Source: UMGS1889 sp900556055
GTDB lineage: Bacteria > Bacillota > Clostridia > Oscillospirales > Ruminococcaceae
Direction: 5' to 3'
NCBI GenBank assembly: GCA_902463265.1
Contig: CABQEV010000002.1
Coordinates: 62,001 to 126,000 of the forward strand
DNA length: 64,000 nucleotides
Made by a program: the position numbers and the translations under genes
The notes under the pieces: generated by a model
The model's input: only the letters and a program-made list of their open reading frames with translations
The model's database searches: none
Told to the model about the DNA's origin: nothing
Shown here: piece by piece, positions 42,400 to 50,731 of the stretch
Layout: every line of letters starts with the position of its first letter
How positions within the stretch are numbered: position 1 is the first letter of the stretch

Positions 42400-43767
42400 A
42401 TGAGCGGCGATAGAATAAAGATTGCATATATTGGCGGCGGCTCTGCACGCTTCGGCTGGCGTTTTATGTCGGAGCTTGCTGCTGAGGAAATAAAGGGCAC
42501 GGTAAGCCTTTACGATATTGATAAGAAACAGTCCCTGAGAAACGAGGTGATCGGAAATAAGCTTCGTGAACAGTCGGGCTGCAAAAGCGACATAATTTAT
42601 ATTGCGGCGGATAATCCCGAGGAATGCCTGAGAGATGCGGATTTTGTTATCCTCTCAATATCGGTGGGTTCTATCGAGGACTATATCTCCGATCTGCATC
42701 TGCCCGAAATGTACGGCATCTATCAGTCATTCGGCGAAAATACAGGACCGTCAGGCATAATGCGCGCTCTCAGGACGCTGCCTGTCTATGCGGATTATGC
42801 ACGGAAAATACGTGAGCTTTGCCCAAATGCATGGGTAATAAGCCTTACAAACCCGATGAATGTCTGCCTTATGACGCTTTACAGGGAATTTCCGCAGATA
42901 AAGGCGTTCGGAAGCTCAAGCGAGCCGTTTTCGGCTGCCGAGCTTGCGGCTGAGATCGTCGGAAAGAGGCTGCGTGTACCGTCAGTACACAGGCGCGAGA
43001 TAAAGACAAATATCATCGGAATAAACGGTTTCTCCTTCATCAACGAAGTATTTTACAGCGGTGAGGATATAATGCCGATACTTGCCGATTTTGCAAGGGA
43101 ACACGCCGATGACGGCTACGAACGCCGTCCCGAGGAGTTCAGGCTGAACCCCACAGCCTGCGCCAACAAGGTGCGTTTCGATCTTTTCCTGAGATACGGC
43201 GCAATGCCAACTCAGACTGACAGGATAACCGCCGAATTCTGTCCGACATGGTATCTCAAAACACCTAAAACAGCCACTTCATGGAAATTTGCACAGGTCA
43301 ACGTCAACCTGGTCAAAAAGCAGTTCACCGAGCGCAGCGCAAGAGGAAAGCGCCTGATGGACGGCGAGGAAGCACTCCGCATCGGAGGATACACGTCCGA
43401 CTGCGTTTCGCAGATAAAAGCACTGCTCGGAATGGGAAATCTCATCACAAATGCCTGCCTGCCGAATTCGGGACAGATCACGAACCTGCCTTCCTATGCG
43501 GTCACGGAGACAAATGCGCTGTTTGCGAAGAACAGCATACGCCCCGTTGCGGCAGGTGCAATGTCAGAGGAGCTGTATGCGCTGACCGTCCGCCACACCG
43601 TAAATCAGAAGCTGATAGTTGATGCGGTCTTTGAAAAGGATCTCGACATTGCCTTCAACGCTTTTATCAACGACCCGCTTATGTCCGCCGACCTTGCATC
43701 TGCGGCGGAGCTTTACAAGGAAATGCTCTCGGCTGAGAAAAATCAGCTTGTTTATTATCTCGGATAA
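42400..43767 (+). CDS. GH4-family protein with altered metal-binding motifs
   Basis: A 455-residue member of glycoside hydrolase family 4 (NAD- and usually Mn-dependent). The Rossmann start is IAYIGGGSARFGW near residue 8, and SLTNPMN at 148-154 is the usual substrate and NAD segment. The two metal-ligand sites of the family are changed: where a Cys-His pair is expected the protein reads GSSSEPF (171-177), and the Asn-His motif reads GINGF (207-211). It may be inactive, use other ligands, or have a new reaction. GGGGAA lies before the ATG; own promoter. The substrate is unknown. Confidence 0.8.
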   Translation: MSGDRIKIAYIGGGSARFGWRFMSELAAEEIKGTVSLYDIDKKQSLRNEVIGNKLREQSGCKSDIIYIAADNPEECLRDADFVILSISVGSIEDYISDLHLPEMYGIYQSFGENTGPSGIMRALRTLPVYADYARKIRELCPNAWVISLTNPMNVCLMTLYREFPQIKAFGSSSEPFSAAELAAEIVGKRLRVPSVHRREIKTNIIGINGFSFINEVFYSGEDIMPILADFAREHADDGYERRPEEFRLNPTACANKVRFDLFLRYGAMPTQTDRITAEFCPTWYLKTPKTATSWKFAQVNVNLVKKQFTERSARGKRLMDGEEALRIGGYTSDCVSQIKALLGMGNLITNACLPNSGQITNLPSYAVTETNALFAKNSIRPVAAGAMSEELYALTVRHTVNQKLIVDAVFEKDLDIAFNAFINDPLMSADLASAAELYKEMLSAEKNQLVYYLG

Positions 43768-43852
43768 TTTACTTTTCATAGGATATGTTTTTTGGCTAGT
43801 TACAGAAGGCTTTTGCCGAAGGCGGAAAAAAGTTCTGCTGAGGCTTATGTTA

Positions 43853-43948
43853 TCTCCTGCAGCCCAAGTGTGTTTCACGGTAATATAATGCTTCAGGAGG
43901 CAGAATATCGCCGTGGAACACACTTTGCTGCGGGGACTCTCTTTTTAA
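43853..43948 (+). repeat. long palindromic hairpin after the GH4-family gene
   Basis: AAGTGTGTTTCACGG (43866-43880) pairs over 15 positions (one G-U) with CCGTGGAACACACTT (43911-43925). The base is extended by GCAG/CTGC, and a 30-base loop and CTCTCTTTTT tail are present. It could be the terminator of the GH4-family gene, or a small structured RNA. The half-sites resemble part of the 48347-48395 element. The remainder of the 277-base gap before tex shows no other clear signal. Confidence 0.55.
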
Positions 43949-44044
43949 CGGAAGAACAAAACTAACGATACTGCGTCAGCTGCGGAGAAATTCACAGCCG
44001 CAGATATAACAAAAGTAAGATCATAAAAAAGAAAGGAAAACCTC

Positions 44045-46240
44045 ATGAATATCAACGAAACACTCGCCAAGGAATTTTCGGTCAGACTTGAATATATCAA
44101 CAACATCACAGCACTGATCGACGACGGAAAAACTATCCCTTTCATTGCACGATACCGTAAGGAGCAGCACGGTTCGATGGACGACCAGAAGATACGTGAG
44201 ATCAGCGAAAGGCTTGCGTATCTGAGAGGTCTGGAGACAAGAAAAGCCGAGATCACCGAGCTTATTGCAGCGCAGGAAAAGCTGACAGACGAGATCAAAG
44301 CGGATATTGACAAGGCGCAGACAATGGTCGAGCTGGAGGATATTTACCGTCCGTTCCGCCCGAAACGCCGCACAAGAGCGTCAGCTGCAAAGGAAAAGGG
44401 ACTTGAACCGCTTGCGGTGCTGATACTTATGCAGAACGTAAAGACCGATCCGAAGGCTGAGGCAGAGAAGTTCATAAACGCTGAAAAGGGCGTTGAAACT
44501 GCCGAGGACGCTCTGAACGGTGCTTCCGATATAATCGCCGAGATGGTTTCCGATGATGCGGAGCTGCGAAAGACGGTCAGAGCCGAGTACAGACGCTTAG
44601 GCACACTGACATCAAAGGCTGTCGATCCCGAGGAAGAAAACAGCGTTTACAAAAACTATTTCGACTTTGAATCGCCGCTCTCAAAGGCTGCACCGCATCG
44701 TGTGCTTGCGCTTGACAGAGGTGAACGTGAGGAAAAGCTGAAGGTTTCGGTGACAATGCCTGATGGCGCAGGAGAAAATGTCCTGACATCAAAGTATGTG
44801 AAAAATTCATCTCCGTGCGGCGAGATAGTGAAAAATGCGTGTGCTGACAGCTGGAAAAGGCTTGTTGCACCGTCCGTTGAACGTGAGATAAGAAACGAGC
44901 TTACGGATAATGCGGCAGAACAGGCGATCAAGGTGTTTGCATCAAATCTTCGTCAGCTTATAATGCAGCCGCCCGTAAAAGGCAAGGTAACGATCGGTCT
45001 TGACCCGGGATTCAGAACAGGCTGCAAGGTCGCAGTTGTCGATGAGACGGGAAAGGTGCTGGATACGGGAGTTATCCATGTAACTGTGGGCAGTGCAAAG
45101 GGCATAGCCGACGGAAAGCGCATAATATCCCGAATGATAGAAAAGTACAATGTTTCGGCGATAGCAATAGGCAACGGCACAGCATCGAGAGAAACAGAAA
45201 GCTTCACAGCCGATCTCCTGAAGGAGATACCGCAGAAGGTCTCATACATGGTGGTTTCCGAGGCGGGTGCATCGGTTTATTCGGCATCAAAGCTTGCCGC
45301 AGAGGAATTCCCCGAGTATGACGTTTCGCTGAGAAGTGCCGTATCCATCGCAAGACGCTTGCAGGATCCTATGGCGGAGCTTGTGAAGATAGATCCCAAG
45401 GCAATAGGCGTGGGACAGTATCAGCATGATATGCCGAAAGCACGTCTTGATGAGGCTCTGGGCGGAGTTGTCGAGGACTGCGTAAACTCGGTAGGCGTTG
45501 ACCTTAACACAGCATCGTTCTCGCTGCTCTCGTATATCGCAGGAATAAACGGCACGGTTGCAAAGAATATAGTAGCATACCGTGAAGAAAACGGCAGATT
45601 TACCGACAGAAAGCAGCTGCTGAAAGTCCCGAAGCTGGGTGCAAAGGCATTTGAGCAGTGCGCAGGCTTCCTGAGAGTCCGTGACGGAAAAAATCCGCTG
45701 GATAACACAGCTGTTCACCCCGAAAGCTATAAGGCAGCCGAGGAGCTTATGAAGATCTGCGGATATACTGCCGAGGATATTTCCGAGGGAAAAGCAGGCG
45801 AGATAGCCGAGAGCGCAGGAAAGATAGGCATTGCAAAGATCGCTGAAATGACGGGCGCAGGAGTTCCGACACTGAAGGATATCGCCAAGGAGCTGAGCAA
45901 GCCCGGACGTGACCCCAGAGATGAGCTGCCGCCTCCGCTTATGAGAAGCGGCGATGTTATGACTATCGAGGATCTGAAGCCCGGAATGGAGCTTATGGGA
46001 ACTGTCCGCAATATCGTGGATTTCGGCTGCTTTGTCGATATAGGCGTGCATGAGGACGGACTTGTCCATATCTCCAGAATATGCGACAGATTCATAAAGC
46101 ATCCGCTCGAAGCGGTAAAGGTCAACGATGTTGTCAAGGTAACAGTCCTTGATGTTGATGTCAAGAGAAAAAGGATCTCACTCAGCATGGTAGGCGACAA
46201 GAAGCCCGCCGACACAAATAAACAGGCAAGATCAAGATAA
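44045..46240 (+). CDS. tex: Tex-family RNA-binding transcription accessory protein
   Basis: A 731-residue Tex protein. The N-terminal helix-turn-helix part (IPFIARYRKEQHGSMDD near residue 37), the YqgF-like RNase-H domain (IGLDPGFRTGCKVAV near 317), helix-hairpin-helix segments near 490-560 and a C-terminal S1 domain (about 640-712) occur in the usual order. The family associates with RNA polymerase and nucleic acid; its exact job in this group is not known. AAAGGAAAACCTC precedes the ATG. It ends 40 bases before a convergent gene, with a shared terminator between. Confidence 0.94.
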   Translation: MNINETLAKEFSVRLEYINNITALIDDGKTIPFIARYRKEQHGSMDDQKIREISERLAYLRGLETRKAEITELIAAQEKLTDEIKADIDKAQTMVELEDIYRPFRPKRRTRASAAKEKGLEPLAVLILMQNVKTDPKAEAEKFINAEKGVETAEDALNGASDIIAEMVSDDAELRKTVRAEYRRLGTLTSKAVDPEEENSVYKNYFDFESPLSKAAPHRVLALDRGEREEKLKVSVTMPDGAGENVLTSKYVKNSSPCGEIVKNACADSWKRLVAPSVEREIRNELTDNAAEQAIKVFASNLRQLIMQPPVKGKVTIGLDPGFRTGCKVAVVDETGKVLDTGVIHVTVGSAKGIADGKRIISRMIEKYNVSAIAIGNGTASRETESFTADLLKEIPQKVSYMVVSEAGASVYSASKLAAEEFPEYDVSLRSAVSIARRLQDPMAELVKIDPKAIGVGQYQHDMPKARLDEALGGVVEDCVNSVGVDLNTASFSLLSYIAGINGTVAKNIVAYREENGRFTDRKQLLKVPKLGAKAFEQCAGFLRVRDGKNPLDNTAVHPESYKAAEELMKICGYTAEDISEGKAGEIAESAGKIGIAKIAEMTGAGVPTLKDIAKELSKPGRDPRDELPPPLMRSGDVMTIEDLKPGMELMGTVRNIVDFGCFVDIGVHEDGLVHISRICDRFIKHPLEAVKVNDVVKVTVLDVDVKRKRISLSMVGDKKPADTNKQARSR

Positions 46241-46245
46241 AAAAT

Positions 46246-46284
46246 GCGGATACTCAGATGATAGTGAGTATCCGCTGTTTTTAT
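46246..46284. terminator. bidirectional terminator between tex and the hisA-like gene
   Basis: GCGGATACTCA (46246-46256) pairs with TGAGTATCCGC (46265-46275) around an 8-base loop; T-runs or A-runs flank both sides. On the minus strand it overlaps the last codon of the hisA-like gene. Confidence 0.88.
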
Positions 46285-47054
46285 TTGTTATACTTTGCAC
46301 ATTCTTCAAACGGTATCTTTCCGCCGAAAAGATCAAGCGCAGTTCCGACTGTGAAATTCACATGACTGTTTCCCAGTCTGTCAAGCAGTGCAATATCATC
46401 AAGCGATGAAATGCCGCCCGCATAGGTAACGGGGATATTATTGCAGCCGCCGAGCAGCTTTGCGACTTCCTGCTCAATGCCCTTTGCAAATCCCTCGGAA
46501 TCTACCGCATGAACAAGAAATTCATCACAATATGACGATAGTTCGGTGAGAATTTCGGAAGTAAGCTTTGAATCGGTGAATTTCTGCCATCTGTCTGTGA
46601 CAATGAAATATTCGCCGTCACGCTTTCTGCATGAAAGATCAAGACAGAGATGCTCTTTTCCCGCCGCCGCTTTTATCTTTCGGAGATTTTCATAATTGAT
46701 CTTTCCATCTTTAAACACATAGGACGTGACAATAACATGAGATGCACCCGCTTTCAGAAATCTTTCGGCATTTTCGGCATTTATCCCGCCGCCTATCTGC
46801 AAGCCGTTCGGAAATGCTGATAAAGCGGAAAATGCCTGTTCGCAGTCCGCATCGTAATATTCGCTCCCTGCGGCATTTAGCAGGATAATGTGTCCGCCCT
46901 TCAGACCATGGCTGCGGTACAGCTCCGCATAATAATCCGCACCTTTTTCGGAAACAAAATTTTCTGTTGCGGCATTATTTTTGTCAGTCAGGCTGCCGCC
47001 TACGATCTGCTTTACTTTTCCGTTGTGGATATCAATACATGGGCGAAACTGCAT
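46281..47054 (-). CDS. hisA: eukaryotic-type ProFAR isomerase (HisA/His6 type)
   Basis: A 257-residue TIM-barrel isomerase for the fourth step of histidine synthesis. It follows the pattern of yeast His6 rather than the usual bacterial HisA: FRPCIDIHNGKVKQIVGGSL at the start, LQIGGGIN near residue 85, LDLSCRK near 139, EFLVHAVDSEG near 181, VTYAGGISS near 211 and LDLFGGKIPFEECAKYN at the end. The catalytic Asp residues in CIDIH and HAVD are present. GAAAGGAC precedes the ATG. No other his gene is in the window, so it appears to be a stand-alone, horizontally acquired type. Confidence 0.88.
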   Translation of the reverse strand: MQFRPCIDIHNGKVKQIVGGSLTDKNNAATENFVSEKGADYYAELYRSHGLKGGHIILLNAAGSEYYDADCEQAFSALSAFPNGLQIGGGINAENAERFLKAGASHVIVTSYVFKDGKINYENLRKIKAAAGKEHLCLDLSCRKRDGEYFIVTDRWQKFTDSKLTSEILTELSSYCDEFLVHAVDSEGFAKGIEQEVAKLLGGCNNIPVTYAGGISSLDDIALLDRLGNSHVNFTVGTALDLFGGKIPFEECAKYNK

Positions 47055-47099
47055 ATAAAAAGTCCTTTCTAAAACCCATAATTCAATGAGTTTTTGGTA

Positions 47100-48266
47100 T
47101 TAATACATTATCATGGAAGCGATCTTCCATTCGCCGTCAAGCTTTATCAGCATCAGCGTGTACTCGACATCATAATCATTGACCTTATATCCGATATTTA
47201 CATGATAACCGAAGGATATATTCAGCTTGATATGTTCCTCATCATACATAACGATGTCCGAGAATACGAATTCATCATGCGAAACGGTGTGCGACCTGTA
47301 CCAGTCATGCCAGAAATTTTTAACCTTGCGCATGAATTCCGAATCCTTGACTATGTAGATCTCAGCATCGCTGAACGGCGCATCCTGCGTTATGTACATC
47401 GCATAAGCAAGCGACGCTTTCTGAGAAAATTCCTCGACCTCGGCAAGCAGTGCATCGGAGGGGACGGGCAGCGCTGTCAGCATACCGTTTTTCTCTGTCA
47501 GCTGCATATCAGTTCCGTCCGCCGATTTTACCGTGATAACAGGCTCATTCAGAAAGATATTCTCAGCTTCAAAGATCTCAAACTGCGGTATGAGCGACTT
47601 GTCATCGAGATCGTCATAGTCATGTATCACATATGTTTCATCGGAAAGCATATCACTGCCGATGCTTATGCCGTCAGCAAAAACGGCAGCGCCCTTGGGA
47701 ACGCAGACCTTGAATCCATAAGTTTTGACAAAAAGCTGATCGTTCAGATCGTCGGCTGACATCACCCAGTCCTCTCTCGCAAGCATCGACCTGATGTTGT
47801 CGGGAAGAAGGTCGATAGGTCCGCCGTTCCAGAATTTATCGTGGTTTCCGTCGGGCGAAAGCGTGTAGGACGCAAACTTAACATTTCCGAGATAGACATC
47901 GTAATGTACGGAGCCGTCCTTGTCCGTGCGCCCCTTGACGCACTCAGCCGCCGTATAATCCGAGCCGAAAGTGTCCTCCATGTATCGGAGATAGTCGTCA
48001 CGGTCATTGAACCTGTCGTACTCGGGGGATTTTTCGTCAAGTATCGCATCAACATCGTTTGCTTTGTATTTTTCCATCAGAGCATCTGCCGCATGGCTTA
48101 TGTGATGCTCCTCGTATTTCTCCAGAAACTTCCATTCCATTTTCCACACGTAAACGCCGAAAGCTATTATCAGCAGGAATATCAGTATAAGAAAAACGCC
48201 GAAAGCGTGGGATCCTTTCTTTGGTTTCGGTTCATCCGGCCTGAAATGCTCAGGGACATACTTCAA
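47100..48266 (-). CDS. single-pass membrane protein with NTF2-like segments, unknown function
   Basis: A 388-residue bitopic protein. A basic cytoplasmic tail is followed by one membrane helix at about 24-42 and a large extracellular part. That part has a helix (about 55-70, ADALMEKYKANDVDAIL) followed by a beta region, and a C-terminal segment (about 285-388, VEEFSQKASLAYAMY... to LDGEWKIASMIMY) that looks like an NTF2-like or DUF4878-type fold. A VFADGISIG loop near 203 resembles those in TcaA-type wall-sensing proteins. It is near a phosphodiester glycosidase gene but is separated by 142 bases, so co-transcription is uncertain. Confidence 0.7.
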   Translation of the reverse strand: MKYVPEHFRPDEPKPKKGSHAFGVFLILIFLLIIAFGVYVWKMEWKFLEKYEEHHISHAADALMEKYKANDVDAILDEKSPEYDRFNDRDDYLRYMEDTFGSDYTAAECVKGRTDKDGSVHYDVYLGNVKFASYTLSPDGNHDKFWNGGPIDLLPDNIRSMLAREDWVMSADDLNDQLFVKTYGFKVCVPKGAAVFADGISIGSDMLSDETYVIHDYDDLDDKSLIPQFEIFEAENIFLNEPVITVKSADGTDMQLTEKNGMLTALPVPSDALLAEVEEFSQKASLAYAMYITQDAPFSDAEIYIVKDSEFMRKVKNFWHDWYRSHTVSHDEFVFSDIVMYDEEHIKLNISFGYHVNIGYKVNDYDVEYTLMLIKLDGEWKIASMIMY

Positions 48267-48346
48267 ATTTTATCACTCCGTTTTTCGGATAATTTTACTT
48301 TTGCGGGGATAAAAGCTTCCACGAAGCTCCGCAGCCTTTCTTCGCT

Positions 48347-48395
48347 CTGCCGCCCCGGTGCAAAACGCACTCACGGGGATATAATGCTGCGGCAG
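48347..48395. repeat. intergenic palindromic element
   Basis: CTGCCGC (48347-48353) pairs with GCGGCAG (48389-48395); an inner CCCCGGTG/CACGGGG pair (48353-48360 with 48372-48378) with one bulge lies inside. On the minus strand it contains GCATTATATCCCCGTG, which resembles GCATTATATTACCGTG in the 43853-43948 hairpin. It may be part of a dispersed palindromic repeat family. Confidence 0.5.
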
Positions 48396-48408
48396 TTTGT
48401 GTCCTGCG

Positions 48409-49470
48409 CTATTCCTTTGTGACAACAAAAGCAGTAGGCAGCTTTCTCGGACCATATACCGATGCGCAGTCGTTTATGACCTCGCCGTCATAGTAAAGCA
48501 CAGTCGATGAACCGCCGTCCAGGTTTGCCGCATTGACCGCACCGTATTCCTCGAGAATATTTATGCAGTCCTCATAGGTAGCGCCGATGCTGGTTGCCTG
48601 CCTGCCGTCGATCGTAAGGAGCAGAACAGTTCCGTCAGCCGCCTGACCTATGCATGTTCTCGGGTTAAGACCTCCGCCGTATCCCGCAACATCAGTGCGT
48701 TTCCCGTTTACGATAAATACAGGACCGAACGAACACGCATCACGCATATTCTTGTCCATAGCCTCCTGTGCGGACATATATCCGACAATAAGCTTGTCGT
48801 CCTTGTCAAAGCCGATAACAACCGATGAACCGCCGTTGTAAAGCAGTTCGCCGTTTTTGATAACGATGCCGAGCGGCTGACCGCCGTTTCCGACACCGCC
48901 CTCGTCGATAAATCCGCCTGCGTTGATGCCCGCAATTCCGTTTTCACGTTCAACGAGATCCCCGATAGGATATCCGACACCGCCCGAACCAAGCACAGGC
49001 GGAACGCCGATAACGACTCTAGACGGATCATGCACAAGCATAAGCTTGCCCTTGTAGGTAGATGATGCAATGTCGATTATCTCAAGGTCGGGGCGGTTTT
49101 CGTCCTCAGCCGTTTTTTCGCTTTTTTCGGGAATAACTATAAGCGACTGATCGGTGACTTCGTGTGTTTCGACAGTCGAGTTTCTTGCCCGTATAGCAGC
49201 TATATCATCAGCCGAAAAAAACATCTTCGGAATGAATTTGAGCGCACTTGTTTCCATCATTGTGTTTACAAAAAGGTCAGATGCCGAGCTGGACGGACCT
49301 TTGCAGAATATGTAGCACATTCCGATGAGAACTATAAGCACAGCCAGCAGAAATACTCCCAGAAATGCAAAAAATCTGCCGATAAGATTTCCTATGAACC
49401 GCAGGGGAGAGAAACTTTTCTTCTCGGGCGCAGCGGCGGAAATCACATTTTCTGTAACAATATTTTCCAA
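48409..49470 (-). CDS. membrane-anchored phosphodiester glycosidase-family protein (NAGPA domain)
   Basis: A 353-residue protein with a cytoplasmic tail, a membrane helix at about 35-57 and an extracellular NAGPA domain. Conserved GINAGGF near residue 180 and NLDGGSST near 322 are family hallmarks; such proteins cut or process sugar phosphodiesters in wall or exopolysaccharide. The start is set at TTG 49470: GGAGG is 9 bases upstream, and the codon begins one base after the upstream GT2 stop. The longer frame with ATG at 49509 has no ribosome site and overlaps the GT2 gene by 38 bases. Confidence 0.82.
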   Translation of the reverse strand: MENIVTENVISAAAPEKKSFSPLRFIGNLIGRFFAFLGVFLLAVLIVLIGMCYIFCKGPSSSASDLFVNTMMETSALKFIPKMFFSADDIAAIRARNSTVETHEVTDQSLIVIPEKSEKTAEDENRPDLEIIDIASSTYKGKLMLVHDPSRVVIGVPPVLGSGGVGYPIGDLVERENGIAGINAGGFIDEGGVGNGGQPLGIVIKNGELLYNGGSSVVIGFDKDDKLIVGYMSAQEAMDKNMRDACSFGPVFIVNGKRTDVAGYGGGLNPRTCIGQAADGTVLLLTIDGRQATSIGATYEDCINILEEYGAVNAANLDGGSSTVLYYDGEVINDCASVYGPRKLPTAFVVTKE

Positions 49471-49471
49471 A

Positions 49472-50545
49472 TCAAATATCCTCCGAATCGTTATTCTTGT
49501 GGTGAGCAAATACCCAAAGCTGCTGGATTTTGAAGCTTATAATGAAAAGAATGCTGTCCGTGATAAGCTTCAGCCAGAGATTTCCGTCTGTTTTGAACAG
49601 CAGCGAAAGTCCGTAAACGCCGCCGAACGATGCTGCCGCCTGGATTATGCAGAGCAGGTAATATTTTACGATCGTTACCTTTGGATTTGCATTTGAACGG
49701 AAAACGACCTTGCAGTTTACAGTGTAATTAAACAGCGATGAAAGAATCCTCGCAAGTATTGTTGAGAATAGGATTCTGTATTTTGATACCGCAGCTGCCA
49801 GTATAAGGAAAAATATCTGATAAGCACCCAGATCGATAACAGCGGAAAGCAGCGAGGACGAAACATACCCCAGAAGTACCTTGTATATGGCAATAGAGTC
49901 CCTGATAGGATTGAAGTGGGACTGCTCATTTTTGCCCTCGTAGATAGTCCTGATAGGTACTTCAACTATCGGTATCTCAAGATGCTTGGTTTCAAGAAGC
50001 ATATTTGTTTCATATTCAAAACGTTCACCTGAAATGCCGACAAGCTTAGGGATTATGGCATTTGACATGGCACGAAGACCCGTCTGAGTGTCGCTTATTT
50101 TAAGTCCGCAGAAAAGAGAAAAGAAGCGTGATGTGATGCGGTTTCCAAATTTGCTTCTTGCAGGAACGCCCTCTGATGTGAAATCCCTGACCCCAAGGAT
50201 CAGACTGCCGGGGTGTTCCTCCATTGAGTCGCAGCAGGAACAGACATCATTTATATCATGCTGTCCGTCGCCGTCTATGAAAACAATTCCGTCACACTCA
50301 GACGAATATTCATTCATGTAATGGTTCATTGCGGTTTTCATGCCCCTGCCTTTTCCAAAGTTGATGCAGTGGGTGAGAACATCGCAGCCGAACTCGTCTT
50401 TCAGGCGGATAAAACGTTCATCGGAATCGCTTCCGTCATTTACAACGATTATGTGAGCAAAGTCCCGCTCACGCAGCTTCTGCACTATGCCGAATATTCT
50501 GTCATCAGGGTTCAGCGAGGGTATGACAGCGCAGCAGTTATACAT
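49472..50545 (-). CDS. GT2 glycosyltransferase fused to a GtrA-type membrane domain
   Basis: A 357-residue protein. Residues 1 to about 225 form a GT2 domain of the dolichyl/polyprenyl-phosphate sugar synthase type, with VIPSLNPD near the N-terminus, VVNDGSDSD near 35 and IDGDGQHD near 91 (the DxD-like metal site). Residues about 228-345 are a GtrA-like four-helix domain. Such fusions make a polyprenyl-linked sugar and help move it across the membrane. The NAGPA gene follows at once, so the two may modify a wall polymer. Its promoter lies 50 bases upstream. Confidence 0.9.
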   Translation of the reverse strand: MYNCCAVIPSLNPDDRIFGIVQKLRERDFAHIIVVNDGSDSDERFIRLKDEFGCDVLTHCINFGKGRGMKTAMNHYMNEYSSECDGIVFIDGDGQHDINDVCSCCDSMEEHPGSLILGVRDFTSEGVPARSKFGNRITSRFFSLFCGLKISDTQTGLRAMSNAIIPKLVGISGERFEYETNMLLETKHLEIPIVEVPIRTIYEGKNEQSHFNPIRDSIAIYKVLLGYVSSSLLSAVIDLGAYQIFFLILAAAVSKYRILFSTILARILSSLFNYTVNCKVVFRSNANPKVTIVKYYLLCIIQAAASFGGVYGLSLLFKTDGNLWLKLITDSILFIISFKIQQLWVFAHHKNNDSEDI

Positions 50546-50593
50546 TTTTTGTTACCCCTTTCTGTCTGCTTTTTCTATATACATTCAACATTC

Positions 50594-50622
50594 ATTATAC
50601 ACTATACAATATAAAAAAGCAA
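50594..50622 (-). promoter_or_regulatory. promoter of the GT2-NAGPA operon
   Basis: TTGCTT and TATAAT with a 17-base spacer on the minus strand, preceded by GTG at the -10 side, about 50 bases ahead of the GT2 start codon. Confidence 0.65.
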
Positions 50623-50669
50623 GCGAAATTGTTTACAATACAGTAACAAAACGCAGCGTATTTTAAAGC

Positions 50670-50698
50670 TTGCAAAATGTCCGCTTTTGTGATATATT
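50670..50698 (+). promoter_or_regulatory. promoter of hemW
   Basis: TTGCAA and TATATT with a 17-base spacer and TGA before the -10, about 34 bases ahead of the hemW start. Confidence 0.6.
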
Positions 50699-50731
50699 AA
50701 CTAAGAATAATGACGATGATCGGAGGATAAA

